A stretch of 64,000 nt of DNA, taken from the NCBI RefSeq assembly GCF_011516945.1, contig NZ_WOTH01000002.1:62001-126000 (forward strand). The letters are read 5' to 3'. The stretch comes from Acetobacter estunensis (GTDB lineage: Bacteria; Pseudomonadota; Alphaproteobacteria; Acetobacterales; Acetobacteraceae). The notes beneath the pieces are model-generated. The model had not been told where the DNA came from, made no database searches, and was given only the letters and a program-made list of their open reading frames with translations. Both the position numbers and the translations under genes were made by a program. How positions within the stretch are numbered: the stretch's first letter is position 1; each line of letters opens with the position of its first letter. This document shows positions 10,309 to 19,278 of the stretch, in pieces.

Positions 10309-10340
10309 GTGAGGGAGACGGCGTTCGTTGCCTCCCTCAC
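10309..10340. terminator. Hairpin between convergent genes, possible terminator
   Basis: Nine-base arms GTGAGGGAG (10309-10317) and CTCCCTCAC (10332-10340) with a 14-base loop lie after the copper receptor and overlap the stop codon of the convergent DUF3147 gene. There is no clear T-run, so intrinsic termination is uncertain. Confidence 0.4.
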
Positions 10341-10684
10341 AACGGCATGCCCATTCGGCGCACGAGGTGCATGGTCAGCAGGTAGAGCACAAATGTCAGA
10401 ACACAGCCCAGAAGAAGAGCGACGTAGAATCCTGTTCCGTGTTTCATCAGCCAGGGAATGAGCAGAAACATCGGAAGAGAGGGAATGACGTACCAGAACG
10501 TCGCGAAGACATGGGTTTCCATGCGTTGCGCGTCGTGCGTCTCCAGCCATAGCCAGAGCATTCCGAAAACGGACACAAGGGGAAGGGACGCGACAAGAGC
10601 GCCCGCTGCCGGGAACCGTCGCGCAATGCTGGAAGCCAGCGCGATCATCAGGCCGGACAGGACGACCTTGAAAAGAAAGAACAT
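10337..10684 (-). CDS. DUF3147 family small membrane protein
   Basis: A 115-residue, very hydrophobic protein with about four transmembrane segments; the region GALVASLPLVSVFGMLWLW is typical of DUF3147. Function unknown. The ATG at 10684 (MFFLFKVVLS) fits family length; in-frame codons further upstream would add a non-hydrophobic extension without similarity. Divergent from the alcohol dehydrogenase, 179 bases away. Confidence 0.82.
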   Translation of the reverse strand: MFFLFKVVLSGLMIALASSIARRFPAAGALVASLPLVSVFGMLWLWLETHDAQRMETHVFATFWYVIPSLPMFLLIPWLMKHGTGFYVALLLGCVLTFVLYLLTMHLVRRMGMPL

Positions 10685-10863
10685 GTGGCCCTGACAGATA
10701 ACTGAAAAAGATAAGCCTACACTGTCTTCCCTTGAGAACGGAATGCGGTGCTGGCCTGTCGGTGCATTCCTGTCACGACACGACAAACGCACGGAACGAT
10801 TAGACGCAGTGTCGGATCGGCGTATGCTGTTCTTCATTGTCCGAACCGATTGCCGAGGTCGTT

Positions 10864-11847
10864 ATGTTCGCAATGCAGCTCTCAAAGCCCCGCACGCCGC
10901 TCGAATGGGTCGAAGTACCCGATCCGCAGCCCGGTCCGGGGCAGATCCGTGTGAAGGTGGGGGCGTGCGGTGTCTGTCGTACAGACCTGCATGTGGTGGA
11001 TGGCGATCTGACGCATCCGAAACTGCCGATCATCCCGGGACATGAAATTGTTGGACGGATTGATGCGCTTGGCTCCGGTGTGACCGATCTCAAGATTGGG
11101 GAGCGGGTGGGTATCCCATGGCTGGGGCACACCTGCGGCCATTGCTATTACTGCGATGAAGGCAAAGAGAATCTCTGCGATCATCCTCTCTTCACCGGCT
11201 ACACCCGCAATGGCGGCTATGCCACGATGACGGTTGCGGATGCGCGTTACGCCTTTCCTTTGGGGGAGGAGGGAGACGATGTCTCGCTGGCGCCTCTTCT
11301 CTGCGCCGGGTTGATTGGCTGGCGTTCTTTGTCGCACACGGGAAATGGCAAGAAAATCGGTCTATATGGTTTCGGTGCCGCCGCGCACATCATTGCGCAG
11401 GTTCTGAAATGGCAGGGGCGCGAAGTTTACGGCTTTACGCGCCCGGGTGATACGAAAACGCAGGATTTCGCCCGTTCGCTTGGAGCGGTCTGGGCGGGTG
11501 GCTCCGATGAGCTTCCACCGGAGCCGTTGGACGCCGCCATCATTTTTGCGCCTGTTGGGGCTTTGGTGCCTGCGGCCCTCAAAGCCATCCGCAAAGGAGG
11601 CCGCGTGGTCTGCGCCGGCATCCATATGAGCGAGATTCCGGCCTTTTCCTATGACATTCTGTGGGAAGAGCGGGAGATCGTCTCGATTGCCAATCTTACA
11701 CGTCAGGACGGCATCGATTTTCTCTCACTTGCACCGAAGATCGGCATCAAGGTGAGCACGACGACCTATCCTCTGCGTAAGGCAAATGAGGCGCTGGACG
11801 ATCTCCGACATGGTCGGTTCGAGGGAGCTGCCGTTCTGGTTCCATGA
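10864..11847 (+). CDS. Zinc-dependent alcohol dehydrogenase, AdhA-like
   Basis: A 327-residue medium-chain dehydrogenase. The catalytic zinc ligands appear in GACGVCRTDLH and IPGHEIVG, and the structural zinc site as CGHCYYC then ENLCDH. The nucleotide-binding loop is GLYGFGAAAH rather than GxGxxG, in keeping with the AdhA-like zinc-ADH subgroup common in acetic acid bacteria. Cytosolic NAD(P)-dependent oxidation of alcohols or reduction of aldehydes. I chose the ATG at 10864, preceded by CGAGG; a TTG at 10837 would add nine unsupported residues. Confidence 0.88.
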   Translation: MFAMQLSKPRTPLEWVEVPDPQPGPGQIRVKVGACGVCRTDLHVVDGDLTHPKLPIIPGHEIVGRIDALGSGVTDLKIGERVGIPWLGHTCGHCYYCDEGKENLCDHPLFTGYTRNGGYATMTVADARYAFPLGEEGDDVSLAPLLCAGLIGWRSLSHTGNGKKIGLYGFGAAAHIIAQVLKWQGREVYGFTRPGDTKTQDFARSLGAVWAGGSDELPPEPLDAAIIFAPVGALVPAALKAIRKGGRVVCAGIHMSEIPAFSYDILWEEREIVSIANLTRQDGIDFLSLAPKIGIKVSTTTYPLRKANEALDDLRHGRFEGAAVLVP

Positions 11848-11856
11848 TGATGAATA

Positions 11857-11899
11857 GGCGCTCCGCTCCTGCGTTTAACAGCAGGCCGTCTGGAGCGCC
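11857..11899. terminator. Two-tier hairpin between convergent genes
   Basis: Outer arms GGCGCTCC (11857-11864) and GGAGCGCC (11892-11899) enclose an inner CCTGC/GCAGG pair (11868-11872, 11881-11885). The structure follows the alcohol dehydrogenase and overlaps the 3' end of the convergent kinase gene. No T-run, so either bidirectional termination or 3'-end protection. Confidence 0.45.
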
Positions 11900-14418
11900 T
11901 TGATCAATCCGCTGCCCGTGTAGGGTTTGTGGACAAGAGGGACATCGGCAAAGGCGTCCGGTATGCCACCGCGGTTGCCATAACCGGTCGCAAAAATGAA
12001 CGGTATGCCGCGCGCGCGCAAAAGAACGGCCAGATCGAGCGAAGTGCCTTCACCCAGATTGAGATCCAGCACGGCAATATCGGGGTGCATGTCGGTCAGA
12101 AACGCCCGTGCTTCACTGACAGACGCTGCGGTGCAGACGTCGTTTACGCCATGATCGCGGAGGATGTCCTCGGTTTCCATGGCAATCAGTATCTGATCTT
12201 CCACAACCAGTACCCTGCGTCCCTTCAGATCGCCCGTAATCTTTTTTGCGGACGAGGCCGGGGAAGGGGCAGGTAAAGGCTTGTTTTTCTGTGTGTTTTC
12301 AATGGGTCTTTGCAAAAGAAAGCGTGCCGGCACGGCAAGGTGGATAACCACACCTTCAGCCAGAAAGTCTCGGGTGGCCGTCCCCCCGAGTTCATGCCGT
12401 ATCGCACGTTCGAGCAATACGGATCCGAACCCTTGCCGGATGGGGGTGCGGATCGGCCGTCCGCCGGTTTCTCTCCAGCAGAAATGCCACATATCGCTGG
12501 CCAGATCATGGTACCACTCGACCACCAGTTGGCCCGCATTGGTGGCAAGCGCGCCATATTTGGCGGCGTTTGTGAGCAGTTCGTGGATCAGCAGCGTCAT
12601 GATGGAGAGTACTGTACCCTCCATCCACAGATCCGGTCCGTTGAGTGTGACCGCCTCAGGTGAGAGCTGGTAGGGCGCCAGTTCCACGTCGAAAAGAGTG
12701 CGCAGGGAACTGCCGCCCTGTTCACCCATGATCTGGTCATGGGCGAAGGCCAAGGCGTTTATCCGTTCCCGTAATGTCGTGAAATGTTCACGGAAAGGCC
12801 GGTTTTCCGGAGCGGGGCGGCTGACCAGCGACTGGACCACGGCCAGAATGTTCTTGACCCTGTGTGTGAGTTCCTCGTTGACGAGTTTCTGGCGTCGTTC
12901 GGCTTCAGCCTGCTCACGCAGCAGAAACTGATGATAGGCGCCTGTGATTTCCATCATGGCGGCGCGCAACTGGGTGGCGGCTTCCTGATCTTCTGTGGTC
13001 CAAGGATGCGCGTAACCAAATACGTGCTCCTGAAGGAAACCGCTTACTTTCTGCGGATCCCGTCCAAGGGGCGCCAGATTGACGATACGCTCCCGTTCCC
13101 GACGGAAGAAAAACAGGCAATCTTTCGTGCCTGTTGCAATGGGAATGGCCATAACGCCTGCGAAATCTGGAAGGGCCGGGAGGAGTTCGGTCGCATCATC
13201 GTGCAGAGAATCCGTAGAGCACGTTCCCACTGAATCGGATTCACGCATCCATTCAAGGAGTCGAGGGACGGCTTCCACGGACGGAGCGTGCCCATGAGTG
13301 GCCCACGTGCCATCCATCCACACGCCAACGCCATCGCATTCCACGAAGTGAGCGAACCGCTCGACTTCCGAGCGGATTCGACGCGGCACGCTTGCGATGT
13401 CGGTTTGGCTATGGAGAAAATGATGAAGGAAATCGTGCGCCTGTTCCGCAATCCGCAGGCGATTGGTGCGTGTGACGGCCGCAATCTGGAGCGCGACATA
13501 CTCTCCGAACATACGCACGATAGCGCGTTCGTCCATGCTGACGGGGCGAGGTTCATAGTGACGGAAGGTCAGCATGCCCCATAGTCGTCCATCCACGACC
13601 AGAGCAAGAAGCATCGTCGCCTTGATGCCGCAGGCTTCGAGATAGACCCGTCCGGCAGGCAAAACGGAGCGAAGCATGAGAGAAGACGTATCGAACTCGG
13701 GCAGGCCGGAGCTTTCCTGCACCGGAATCTCGGGCGCTTCGGTATCCTCGATCACGCGGATGAGTGTCTGGCGATAGAGTGTCTGGATAGATGGCGGAAG
13801 ATCGTCTTCCGTCATGTACTGACCGCGCAGGCTTGCGAGACCGCTCCTGAAGGCATCGGCCACCACCACGGGCCGCTCCTTCCGGTCGAAGCGGTAGAGC
13901 AGGATGTGGTCGTATTCGCTTATGAGGCGCGCCTGCTTTACGGCGACATCCAGAAGTCCCTGTAGATTCTCAGGTTCCCGCAGACGTTCAAGCGCATTGC
14001 GCAGTGCGCCGATCAAACGGCCGTTAAGCTCCGGCGCGCCAGCACGAAAGCATTCCAGAACAAACTCGCACCCTACGATATGCAGAGCCACATCGCAGGG
14101 GATATGCCGCGGTCCCATCGCCAAACCCAGCAGAAGAACCGGTCGGTGGCTCGACGGCTGTTCCTTGATCGTCGCGCATATTCGTTGTGCAGCAGAAGAG
14201 CCGATGCACGTGGAAATATCCGCGTCGAGAGACAGAGAGGGGTTGGCGAGAAAGAGAACGGAATTGGCCGAACTCCGTTGGAGGCGAAGCGTTGAGGCAT
14301 TGAATGCCAACAGGCAGCCGCCCGATTGCACCAGCATACGTACAGACGCAGGCCGGATCGTGGCCGCAGGCATGTGAAAAGGTGCTCGCGTGGGTTCAGG
14401 AGCCGCCATTATCTTCAC
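11875..14418 (-). CDS. Phytochrome-like HWE histidine kinase with C-terminal response-regulator receiver; chromophore cysteine absent
   Basis: An 847-residue cytosolic sensor: PAS-like region (about 20-110), phytochrome GAF (about 125-300, with YDHILLYRF and DDLPPSIQTLYRQT), PHY-like region (about 305-480), HWE/HisKA_2 kinase (H-box LTHRVKN, N-box HELLTNAAKYGAL, and WRETGG giving the W-x-E of HWE enzymes), and a receiver domain at the C-terminus with the acceptor aspartate in AVLDLNLGEG. The N-terminal biliverdin Cys motif is missing, and the usual SPIHxEYL pocket reads LPAGRVYL, losing the His. It may therefore be light-insensitive. I use the GTG at 14418 preceded by GGAGGG; TTG 14442 and ATG 14409 are alternatives. 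Confidence 0.85.
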   Translation of the reverse strand: MKIMAAPEPTRAPFHMPAATIRPASVRMLVQSGGCLLAFNASTLRLQRSSANSVLFLANPSLSLDADISTCIGSSAAQRICATIKEQPSSHRPVLLLGLAMGPRHIPCDVALHIVGCEFVLECFRAGAPELNGRLIGALRNALERLREPENLQGLLDVAVKQARLISEYDHILLYRFDRKERPVVVADAFRSGLASLRGQYMTEDDLPPSIQTLYRQTLIRVIEDTEAPEIPVQESSGLPEFDTSSLMLRSVLPAGRVYLEACGIKATMLLALVVDGRLWGMLTFRHYEPRPVSMDERAIVRMFGEYVALQIAAVTRTNRLRIAEQAHDFLHHFLHSQTDIASVPRRIRSEVERFAHFVECDGVGVWMDGTWATHGHAPSVEAVPRLLEWMRESDSVGTCSTDSLHDDATELLPALPDFAGVMAIPIATGTKDCLFFFRRERERIVNLAPLGRDPQKVSGFLQEHVFGYAHPWTTEDQEAATQLRAAMMEITGAYHQFLLREQAEAERRQKLVNEELTHRVKNILAVVQSLVSRPAPENRPFREHFTTLRERINALAFAHDQIMGEQGGSSLRTLFDVELAPYQLSPEAVTLNGPDLWMEGTVLSIMTLLIHELLTNAAKYGALATNAGQLVVEWYHDLASDMWHFCWRETGGRPIRTPIRQGFGSVLLERAIRHELGGTATRDFLAEGVVIHLAVPARFLLQRPIENTQKNKPLPAPSPASSAKKITGDLKGRRVLVVEDQILIAMETEDILRDHGVNDVCTAASVSEARAFLTDMHPDIAVLDLNLGEGTSLDLAVLLRARGIPFIFATGYGNRGGIPDAFADVPLVHKPYTGSGLIKALQTACC

Positions 14419-14653
14419 AAAGCCCTCCAGCCGTTCATGCAATGCTCTTCCGATTTCGCTGGCTCACAATTTTCCGTGCAAATGGTGAGGGCGGTTAAAA
14501 ATTTAAAGTATGCTGCCAAGAGAACCGGCTCATGAAGTCGAAGATTACGGTGATTATTTCCTTGTCATAGCAGCCATGAGAAATTGGAAAAGTGATATCA
14601 CGTTCCACCGCGTGTCCGACACATGCAATATCTGAGCATTGGGCAGTTTTACG

Positions 14654-15232
14654 TCACAGATGCGCCATCACCACTATTCCACCCACCAGAAGCACGGCAA
14701 AGACGCCGCAAACCAACGGCAGACGTCGCTCAATGAAGCTTTCGATAGGGGCGCCATAGCGCTTCAGAAGACCGGCTATCAGGAAGAAGCGGATGCCGCG
14801 TGTGACAAGACTGGCTACCATAAAGGGCAGGAGAGGGAAGTGGGCCGCTCCACTGGCGATGGTGACGAACTTATAGGGGATGGGCGTCAGGCCTTTGATC
14901 ATGATGATCCACACGCCCCATTTACGAAACATTTCCTGCAGCGCCACCAATCGGCCTTCAGCGTGATAGAAATGCACGATCGGTTTCGCGACTGTCGCAA
15001 GGAGAACAGCGCCAATATACCAGCCCAACAGACCGCCAGCCACACTCGCCACGGTGGCGATCGCCGCATTGACCCAGGCACGCTGGCGATTGGCGAGAGT
15101 CATGGGAATCAGCAGGACATCGGGCGGAATGGGAAAGAAACTGGCTTCGGAGAAGGCAAGGAGCGCCAGCCAGAAGGGAGCCTGCGGTCCGGCGGCGTGC
15201 GCTCGCACGCGCGCATAAAGACGATCCAGCAT
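14654..15232 (-). CDS. YqaA/DedA-like (VTT-fold) membrane protein
   Basis: A 192-residue inner-membrane protein. SEASFFPIPPDVLLIPM near the N-terminus and KGLTPIPYKFVTIASG in the middle are the paired re-entrant motifs of the YqaA/SNARE-associated family. DedA-type proteins act in lipid-carrier or phospholipid flipping and membrane homeostasis; the exact substrate is not deducible. The ATG at 15232 has AAGGA eight bases upstream. Confidence 0.85.
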   Translation of the reverse strand: MLDRLYARVRAHAAGPQAPFWLALLAFSEASFFPIPPDVLLIPMTLANRQRAWVNAAIATVASVAGGLLGWYIGAVLLATVAKPIVHFYHAEGRLVALQEMFRKWGVWIIMIKGLTPIPYKFVTIASGAAHFPLLPFMVASLVTRGIRFFLIAGLLKRYGAPIESFIERRLPLVCGVFAVLLVGGIVVMAHL

Positions 15233-15649
15233 GACAGGCAGGCATCCTTTTTGACATGAAGACGAACTGAATGACCCGGGAGCAATGCCATTCGGTCCGC
15301 CACGCGGCAAGGGTTCCAGATTGTCGGTCTGCTGAACTGTTCGTAGAGGGCGAGACTATCAGGCTCTTGAGGTAAACGGCGCTGACACCTGAAAGTCGCA
15401 TAAGATATATTATGCCAACTCGAAGACGTGACTATACAGCGCGACACCGAGATATCGTCTCATTTCAATCCACACTATCCGTCTTCACGCGAAACATCAT
15501 GGTCCTCTGATGAGGCTGATTTTCATCATGAGAGATGATGACAAAATATGTGTTGCCTGCGACGTGATCGACCCGCTCCGTTGTCGCGCTTTCAACCCTG
15601 TGCAAACACTTCTGGGCACGCACTATCCGCTTGGGAGTAACCGGACAGG
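15233..15649. other. 417-base divergent intergenic region
   Basis: It lies between the DedA-like gene (minus) and the bestrophin gene (plus), so it should contain both promoters. I see no convincing small ORF or RNA gene. Two adjacent small hairpins stand out: CCTC/GAGG at 15504-15515 and TCATCAT/ATGATGA with a 5-base loop at 15523-15541, about 110 bases before the bestrophin start. Confidence 0.4.
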
Positions 15650-16525
15650 ATGATCGTCAACAAACGGATCGGCCTTCTCGTGCTCATGCGCGAAAGCATG
15701 GGAGCGCTTGTGCTTCTGGCCGCATGGGACTTCGCTGTCGTGGTTCTCTACCAGCTCTTTCATCAGGAATGGATGGAAATCCCGGGCCTGCCCCTGTCCC
15801 TGATCGGTTCGGCCATCGCGCTGTTCATGAACGTGCGCAACAACTCCGCCTATGCCCGCTGGTGGGAAGGCCGGACGCTCTGGGGTGCCGTTACCAACAA
15901 TTCCCGTTCCTTTGGCCGGCAGGTTGTCACCATTCTTGGTGGGCGCAAGGATCTTGTGCGGGCCATGGCCGCCTACCCCCACGCCCTGCGACAGGCATTG
16001 GGAGAAATTGATGCGTCGGAGGATATCGCGCGACTGTTGCCGTCCGAAATGGCGCAGCGCATCCATGGATGGGTCAATCAGCCCAATGGAATCCTGCTCG
16101 AACTGGGACGTGGTGTGACGGAAGAATCGACTAGGCTTGGAATCGATGGCGCTCTCCATGGCCAGATCGACCGTATCCTCTCCGATCTGGCCAATGCCCA
16201 AGGCGGACTTGAACGTATCCGAAAGACCCCGCTTCCCATTCAATATTCGGCGGTTCCCCGCGTGTTGGCCAATGTGTTCTGCATTGTCCTGCCAATCTCG
16301 GCCGTGCAGACTCTCGGCTGGCTCACGCCTTTGGGTTCTTCACTCGTGGGGGTGCTCTTTGTGGTGCTCGATAAGATGGGCGGTGATCTTCAGGAGCCGT
16401 TCAGGGCGTCTCCTCATGCACTTCCAATGGCCACCATGGCCCGTGGCATCGAGACCGACCTCCTTCAATCCATCGGAGACGCACCGTTGCCTCCCATCCC
16501 GGTGAAAAACGGCATTCAGCTCTGA
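15650..16525 (+). CDS. Bestrophin-like (UPF0187/YneE) membrane protein
   Basis: A 291-residue protein with the bestrophin-family core: LSLIGSAIALFMNVRNNSAYARWWEGR at residues 47-73 and LPISAVQTLGWLTPL later. Bacterial homologues form pentameric channels, cation-selective in the studied Klebsiella case. Location: inner membrane. ATG at 15650 follows GGACAGG. A hairpin terminator candidate follows the gene. Confidence 0.88.
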   Translation: MIVNKRIGLLVLMRESMGALVLLAAWDFAVVVLYQLFHQEWMEIPGLPLSLIGSAIALFMNVRNNSAYARWWEGRTLWGAVTNNSRSFGRQVVTILGGRKDLVRAMAAYPHALRQALGEIDASEDIARLLPSEMAQRIHGWVNQPNGILLELGRGVTEESTRLGIDGALHGQIDRILSDLANAQGGLERIRKTPLPIQYSAVPRVLANVFCIVLPISAVQTLGWLTPLGSSLVGVLFVVLDKMGGDLQEPFRASPHALPMATMARGIETDLLQSIGDAPLPPIPVKNGIQL

Positions 16526-16545
16526 TTTTTGGTCCTGTTCCCCTA

Positions 16546-16569
16546 TGCGATCACGATCAGATGATCGCA
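16546..16569 (+). terminator. Hairpin downstream of the bestrophin gene
   Basis: Perfect 8-bp arms TGCGATCA (16546-16553) and TGATCGCA (16562-16569), loop of eight, followed by CATTTTGTC, lie 20 bases after the stop codon. A plausible intrinsic terminator with a weak T-run. Confidence 0.5.
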
Positions 16570-16694
16570 CATTTTGTCATCTGCCGATTGACCCTCATTA
16601 CCATTCTGTCACACTCGTCTGATATCGGAGGTGTGGTTGAACGCAGACACAGGTGGTCTGTCACGACTGATGGAAAGTAGCGGGCGCAGCGGAA

Positions 16695-18446
16695 ATGAGG
16701 ACCAAATTGATCGACATTTCGATGGCGTCACGTTTCCGTATAGCTGAAACGGAGAATAGCCTCTCCGCCCGCCTCGGTCGTCCGCTTGGGCTTGGTCTTC
16801 TGGTCGGTTCTCTCGCTCTTGGCGCGCCCGTTGCAGCGCGGGCTGATGAGTACACGGACCTGCTTGATATCCTGCGCGTCAAAGGCAGCCTGACTCAAGG
16901 TGAATATGGGGCGCTCAAACTCAAGCATCAGCGGCATATTGCCGAGGATGCGGCGCAGACGCGGCGTGTTGTCCAGAGCACACGTGACACCGGCTCCCCT
17001 GCCCGCCTGCGTGCTGCACGTAATGGGGGAACACGTCTTGCAAGCGCCGGGCATGTGACGGGCCAGTATGCCACCTCCCCGGATGGAGACGTCACACCTG
17101 TTTTCGTCGATGCCAACGATGCCGCCATCAGTGCTGCGGCGAGCGCGCGTGACGCCCGACAATCCATGCTCGCGGCCCGCGCGGCCATGCATGACACAAG
17201 CATTATCCGAATGGACAATTATGTTCCCGGCAAGGGGCTGACGTTCCATGCAGGTCCGGTGGACATCAATTTCTCCGGCTTCGTCAATGGGTTCTACACT
17301 TACGACAATGCTTACGGAAAAATGGTGGCCGGTGGCACATCGGCCGGTGCTGGTGGCAGCAAGTTCGATGCGTCCGCCATCCGCAATGGCTATCTCCCGG
17401 CAGGTCTGATCACCAAGATCAGCACGCGACAGGAAGGTTATGACATTCAGGCTGTGTTCGGCATGTATCCGGGCATGGACAACAATAAACCCGGCGCCAT
17501 GAACGCCAATTCGGGCGGTAGCGCGGTGGCGCTTGGAACGCCGGGTATCGATTTTCGTCAGGTTTACATGACGTTCGGCAACAAGAAGATGGGCACCATC
17601 AAGATCGGACGCGATCTGGGCATCTTCGGCTCCGACGCCATCCTGTCTGACGCCACGCTCATCACTCTTGGCTCAATCGGCGGCAACTCCGCGCCGGGCA
17701 ATACATCGCTCGGTCGCATCGGCGTGGGCTATCTCTATGCCGACTGGATTCCGCAGATTTCCTATCAGACGCCGACCATCAGCGGCTTTCAGGGAACAAT
17801 CGGCATTCTTCAACCGCTGGATGAATACAATTTCGCAGGCGGGGTGACCAATAGCGCCGGCGGCACCGATGCCCTGTCCGCGCAGTCCACACATCACGGC
17901 GCGCCTATGGTCCAAGGCAAAGTCACCTATGATTTCACGGTTGGCGAGATCAAGACGCATCTCTGGGCCGGCTTCCTGATCCAGCATCAGCAGCGGCTCT
18001 ATTCCTCCTTTATTCCGGAAAGCGCCAAGCGCAGCGCGACCGTGGAAGCCGGGGAAGTCGGCGCCAAAGTGGACTACAAAGGCTTCGAAGGCCTCGCTTA
18101 TTACTATCGGGGTAGTGGTCTTGGCACGACGGGCCTGTTCTTTGACGGTATCGATCCGGGCGGTCACAAGCGCGATTCCGAAGGTTACTATGTGCAGGCC
18201 ACCTACTCGTTCAATAAACGCTTCCGCATTGCGGGAAGCTATGGCGTCAGCAACCTCTATTCCGGGCCGCAGGAAATCAATCCGATCCTTGTGCGCCGCA
18301 ATGAATCGGAGGTTGGAGCCGTATTTTACAAGCTGACGGACTGGCTCCAGCTTGTGGGAGAATACAGCCATACCGAATCCATTGCCCATAATGGCAACCG
18401 GGGCAAAGACAACTCCATGTCGGCTGGTGCGGTTCTGTTCTTCTGA
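16695..18446 (+). CDS. Outer-membrane porin with N-terminal SHOCT-like segment
   Basis: A 583-residue outer-membrane protein. A signal region (LGLGLLVGSLALGAPVAARA) is followed by LLDILRVKGSLTQGEYGALK, the short helical element found at the N-terminus of many porins of acetic acid bacteria and Burkholderia, then an Ala/Arg-rich linker and a beta-barrel from about residue 180. The C-terminus SAGAVLFF ends in phenylalanine as expected for barrel assembly. Substrate unknown; residues MDNNKPGAMNANSGG resemble DUF3138/porin loops. ATG 16722 is an alternative start. Confidence 0.8.
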   Translation: MRTKLIDISMASRFRIAETENSLSARLGRPLGLGLLVGSLALGAPVAARADEYTDLLDILRVKGSLTQGEYGALKLKHQRHIAEDAAQTRRVVQSTRDTGSPARLRAARNGGTRLASAGHVTGQYATSPDGDVTPVFVDANDAAISAAASARDARQSMLAARAAMHDTSIIRMDNYVPGKGLTFHAGPVDINFSGFVNGFYTYDNAYGKMVAGGTSAGAGGSKFDASAIRNGYLPAGLITKISTRQEGYDIQAVFGMYPGMDNNKPGAMNANSGGSAVALGTPGIDFRQVYMTFGNKKMGTIKIGRDLGIFGSDAILSDATLITLGSIGGNSAPGNTSLGRIGVGYLYADWIPQISYQTPTISGFQGTIGILQPLDEYNFAGGVTNSAGGTDALSAQSTHHGAPMVQGKVTYDFTVGEIKTHLWAGFLIQHQQRLYSSFIPESAKRSATVEAGEVGAKVDYKGFEGLAYYYRGSGLGTTGLFFDGIDPGGHKRDSEGYYVQATYSFNKRFRIAGSYGVSNLYSGPQEINPILVRRNESEVGAVFYKLTDWLQLVGEYSHTESIAHNGNRGKDNSMSAGAVLFF

Positions 18447-18671
18447 TTATTTGACCTCATCCACACGATGCATGTGATGGCCTAAGCAATCGGGCTAAAA
18501 GGCACCAAGCCTGTCTCTATCGTTTGTCAATAACTCTCATCGCAAGTCTGATTTTCACCAATCGGCGCGCAACCTTTTCTCTACCGTGAACTTATTCGTT
18601 GCGTGGCAGCCTGTCCGAGGGGAGCGGCGCCCCCGAGACAGGAGCGCGTTTTTGTGATAAAGACAGGCAAC

Positions 18672-19262
18672 ATGAGCACATTCAGATCCCCACCGAAAGG
18701 CGGCGTCACCGACGCCATGGCACGAACAGCAGCCGCGACGACGGCTGCTCAGGCAAAGACCAAGGTAAAAGACGAAGATCCCTTTCAGGAAGGTGACTCC
18801 ATCGTTTACGCCGCACACGGCGTGGGCCGCGTCGATCGTATCGGAGTGGATGAGATCGCCGGGACCAAGCTGGAAGTGATCCAGATTTCCTTCCCCGGTA
18901 ATCAGATGACCCTGCGCATCCCGCTGACAAAGGCGCGCAAGGCCGGTCTGCGCAAGATCGTCTCCCGCGAGATCGTGGACAAGGCCATGGCGATCATCAA
19001 GGGCAAACCGCATGTGAGCAAGGGCATGTGGGCCCGCCGCGCGGTTGCCTATCAGGAAAAGATCAATTCCGGTGACCTTGTGCAGATTGCCGAAGTGCTG
19101 CGCGACCTGCGCCGGAACGTTGACAGTCTGGATGGCAGCTTCAGCGAGCGCAAGCTTTTCGAGGCCGCCCAGGAACGGTTTGTGGCTGAGGTTGCCGTTC
19201 TGGAAAAGAAAGAGCCCGCTGATGTTCTGGAATCGCTCACAGCGATCATGAAAGCGGCCTGA
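18672..19262 (+). CDS. carD: CarD family transcriptional regulator
   Basis: A 196-residue protein. Residues about 35-95 form the CarD/CdnL RNA-polymerase-interaction domain (GDSIVYAAHGVGRVDRIGV, then LRIPLTKARKAGLRKI), followed by an all-helical C-terminal domain with KGMWARRAVAYQEKINSGD. CarD stabilises open promoter complexes, especially at rRNA promoters. The ATG at 18672 (MSTFRSPPKG) is preferred over upstream in-frame codons because the added residues are not CarD-like. Confidence 0.92.
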   Translation: MSTFRSPPKGGVTDAMARTAAATTAAQAKTKVKDEDPFQEGDSIVYAAHGVGRVDRIGVDEIAGTKLEVIQISFPGNQMTLRIPLTKARKAGLRKIVSREIVDKAMAIIKGKPHVSKGMWARRAVAYQEKINSGDLVQIAEVLRDLRRNVDSLDGSFSERKLFEAAQERFVAEVAVLEKKEPADVLESLTAIMKAA

Positions 19263-19278
19263 GCGGAACAGGTTCGAC

